Assembly (NCBI GenBank): GCA_025786725.1
Contig: JAHLTZ010000163.1
Span: forward strand, 1 to 20,644
Source: Syncephalis fuscata
Taxonomy: Eukaryota > Zoopagomycota > Zoopagomycetes > Zoopagales > Piptocephalidaceae
Length of the DNA: 20,644 bases
Direction: 5' to 3'
The notes beneath the pieces are model-generated. The model was not told the DNA's origin, ran no database searches, and worked only from the letters and a program-made list of their open reading frames with translations. Both the position numbers and the translations under genes were made by a program. Positions 20,449 to 20,644 of this stretch are shown here, in pieces (within the stretch, counting starts at the first letter, position 1; every line of letters begins with the position of its first letter).

Positions 20449-20644
20449 CTACTGTAAATGATATAGTATACCAATCTTTGCTTTGCTTTATAATCATGTT
20501 AACCTGCAGTGCTTATATATATTATTGGCATTGCTTCAAATCAATATCGCATAAATGCACATTTTAATATCATTATTAGCCATCAGAATTTAATCCAAAA
20601 TGCAATGTATACTCTATTTATGGTGCAGTGATTGATTTAGACTT
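20449..20644. other. AT-rich end of window, nothing seen
   Basis: No supported feature. Confidence 0.3.

Noticed and set aside
1-20644. tRNA or rRNA genes
   Set aside because: No stretch with paired A and B boxes and cloverleaf potential was recognised by eye; the only B-box-like word is in the SINE-like insert. A tRNAscan-type search was not possible here.

Overview
The window looks like nuclear DNA of an AT-rich fungus with short spliceosomal introns, probably an early-diverging (zygomycete-grade) lineage. This is inferred from the compact 47-75 nt GT-AG introns (some GC-AG) with TACTAA/TTAAT-like branch sites, a fungal-type glycogen debranching enzyme, a CSC1/OSCA (DUF221) channel, and long AT-rich intergenic DNA full of decayed coding pieces. 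No prokaryotic gene organisation is present.

Layout, left to right. 1-2809 (minus): the N-terminal ~840 residues of glycogen debranching enzyme in six exons, running off the left edge. 3130-3680 (plus): one arm of a diverged inverted duplication whose other arm lies at 17400-18030 (minus); the upstream regions are better conserved than the reading frames. 4123-4440 (plus): a decayed coding stretch with two in-frame stops. 4820-8557 (minus): the most unusual object in the window (below). 8871-9200: a two-copy ~176 bp tandem duplication. 9647-10015 (plus): a decayed Cys-rich coding stretch. 11153-15385 (minus): a complete five-exon CSC1/TMEM63-like channel of 1315 residues. 16233-16541 (minus): a fragment of a CSB/Rad26-like SNF2 helicase. 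18612-19984 (minus): a broken multi-pass, possibly seven-transmembrane receptor-like gene. The rest is AT-rich sequence in which I see no gene.

The key object: on the minus strand, an exon encoding a signal peptide (8464-8557) is followed by 38 three-nucleotide segments. Each is preceded exactly by an AG acceptor and followed exactly by a GTAAGT-like donor, and neighbouring segments are separated by homologous introns of about 70-84 nt with TACTAAY-like branch sites. A 15-nt microexon lies among them. If all are spliced, every intron is phase 1, so almost every codon of the pro- and mature peptide is split by its own intron. The reading frame set by exon 1 stays open, shows normal wobble use (mostly NNT, but GAA/AAA for Glu/Lys), and gives a sensible fungal secreted precursor: signal peptide, basic RR, KR and RR (Kex2-type) sites, then a roughly 35-residue peptide. 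This would be a gene of about 41 exons for about 79 codons, with the introns themselves forming a tandem and partly higher-order repeat. It resembles the logic of schistosome micro-exon genes taken to the limit of one codon per exon. Splicing has not been observed here; transcript data would decide it.
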